This document shows, piece after piece, positions 7,289-7,393 of a stretch of 7,393 nt of DNA. Made by a program: the position numbers and the translations under genes. The notes beneath the pieces are model-generated. The model worked only from the letters and a program-made list of their open reading frames with translations. It did not search any database and had not been told where the DNA came from. Position 1 is the stretch's first letter; every line of letters starts with the position of its first letter. This stretch comes from Candidatus Odinarchaeota archaeon (GTDB taxonomy: Archaea > Asgardarchaeota > Baldrarchaeia > Baldrarchaeales > DXJG01): positions 1 to 7,393 of the forward strand of contig JAGGSW010000097.1 of the NCBI GenBank assembly GCA_021158895.1, given 5' to 3'.

Positions 7289-7393
7289 ACTTTATCCCCT
7301 CTCTTAAAACACTTTCAATAGTCTTTTTTAATATATCCAAAATTATAAATCTATAGGATGGGTTTATTGCTATTGTTCCGTGTGCTTTTATTC
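7281..7393 (-). CDS. C-terminal end of an unidentified upstream protein (5' end outside window)
   Basis: A minus-strand reading frame is open from the window edge (first whole codon 7391-7389) to a TAA at 7283-7281, giving 36 residues: IKAHGTIAINPSYRFIILDI, then LKKTIESVLREGIKYA. The composition looks like real protein: a short beta-like segment, then an amphipathic helix with alternating charged and hydrophobic residues. It would be easy to miss because it is short and has no start in the window. Its stop overlaps the ATG of the next gene by 8 nt (7288-7281), the usual arrangement of co-translated archaeal operon genes. I do not recognise the family from this fragment. The other minus-strand frames close quickly here: one meets TAA at 7392-7390 and the other TAG at 7355-7353. 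The alternative is non-coding leader sequence, but the uninterrupted frame, plausible residues and operon-like overlap favour coding. Confidence 0.7.
   Translation of the reverse strand, partial: IKAHGTIAINPSYRFIILDILKKTIESVLREGIKYA
7296..7301 (-). promoter_or_regulatory. Shine-Dalgarno for the 398-residue gene
   Basis: GAGGGG on the minus strand lies 7 nt upstream of the ATG at 7288-7286. It sits inside the last codons of the preceding gene. It supports this ATG as the start and fits translation from a polycistronic message. Confidence 0.7.

Noticed and set aside
7329..7350. TATA-like AT-rich elements upstream of the 398-residue gene (TTTATAAT at 7349-7342, ATATATTA at 7336-7329), a possible promoter
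   Set aside because: The stretch is covered by the open frame of the upstream partial gene, whose stop overlaps the next start. In AT-rich DNA such matches are common, and an internal promoter cannot be supported without transcript data.
7358..7393. Plus-strand ATG with 12 open codons to the edge (MGLLLLFRVLLF), with an AT-rich box about 27 nt upstream, suggesting a divergent leaderless gene
   Set aside because: It lies antisense to the better-supported minus-strand coding fragment. Its leucine-rich reading is what a complementary strand of such codons gives, and 12 codons are no evidence by themselves.

Overview
The window looks archaeal. It is AT-rich, its genes are packed head to tail on the minus strand, and each start sits 7-8 nt behind a purine-rich Shine-Dalgarno (GAGGGG, GGGGAG). 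The main protein is a giant, sequon-rich, Ig-like surface protein held by one C-terminal membrane helix with a charged cytoplasmic tail. There is no LPXTG signal or other bacterial wall anchor. From general resemblance to proteins of uncultured archaea (Bathyarchaeia or other TACK/Asgard-type lineages) I lean that way, but this is an inference, not an identification.

Layout, in the direction of transcription (right to left): (1) 7393-7281 is the 3' end of a gene that enters from outside the window. Only its last 36 residues are visible. (2) 7288-6092 encodes a 398-residue cytoplasmic protein. It has a longin/roadblock-like N-terminal alpha/beta domain, two winged-helix-like domains and a helical C-terminus. 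Its start overlaps the end of gene 1 by 8 nt. (3) 6090-43 encodes a 2015-residue membrane-anchored surface protein, starting one base after the stop of gene 2. Its parts are a signal peptide, a beta-rich N-terminal region that may hold a jelly-roll, a second beta-rich linker region, 13 tandem Ig-like repeats of about 98 residues, one transmembrane helix, a basic juxtamembrane stretch and an acidic, coiled-coil-like tail. (4) 42-1 is a short 3' region with an SD-like AGGTGA, suggesting another minus-strand gene just beyond the edge.

The 8-nt overlap and 1-nt gap imply one polycistronic, translationally coupled unit. This would place a possible regulator or adaptor with the surface protein, whose cytoplasmic tail is long enough to bind an internal partner. 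The direct interaction is a hypothesis. No RNA gene, mobile element or CRISPR array was seen, and no stretch above 300 bases lacks a gene. The plus strand carries no credible gene.
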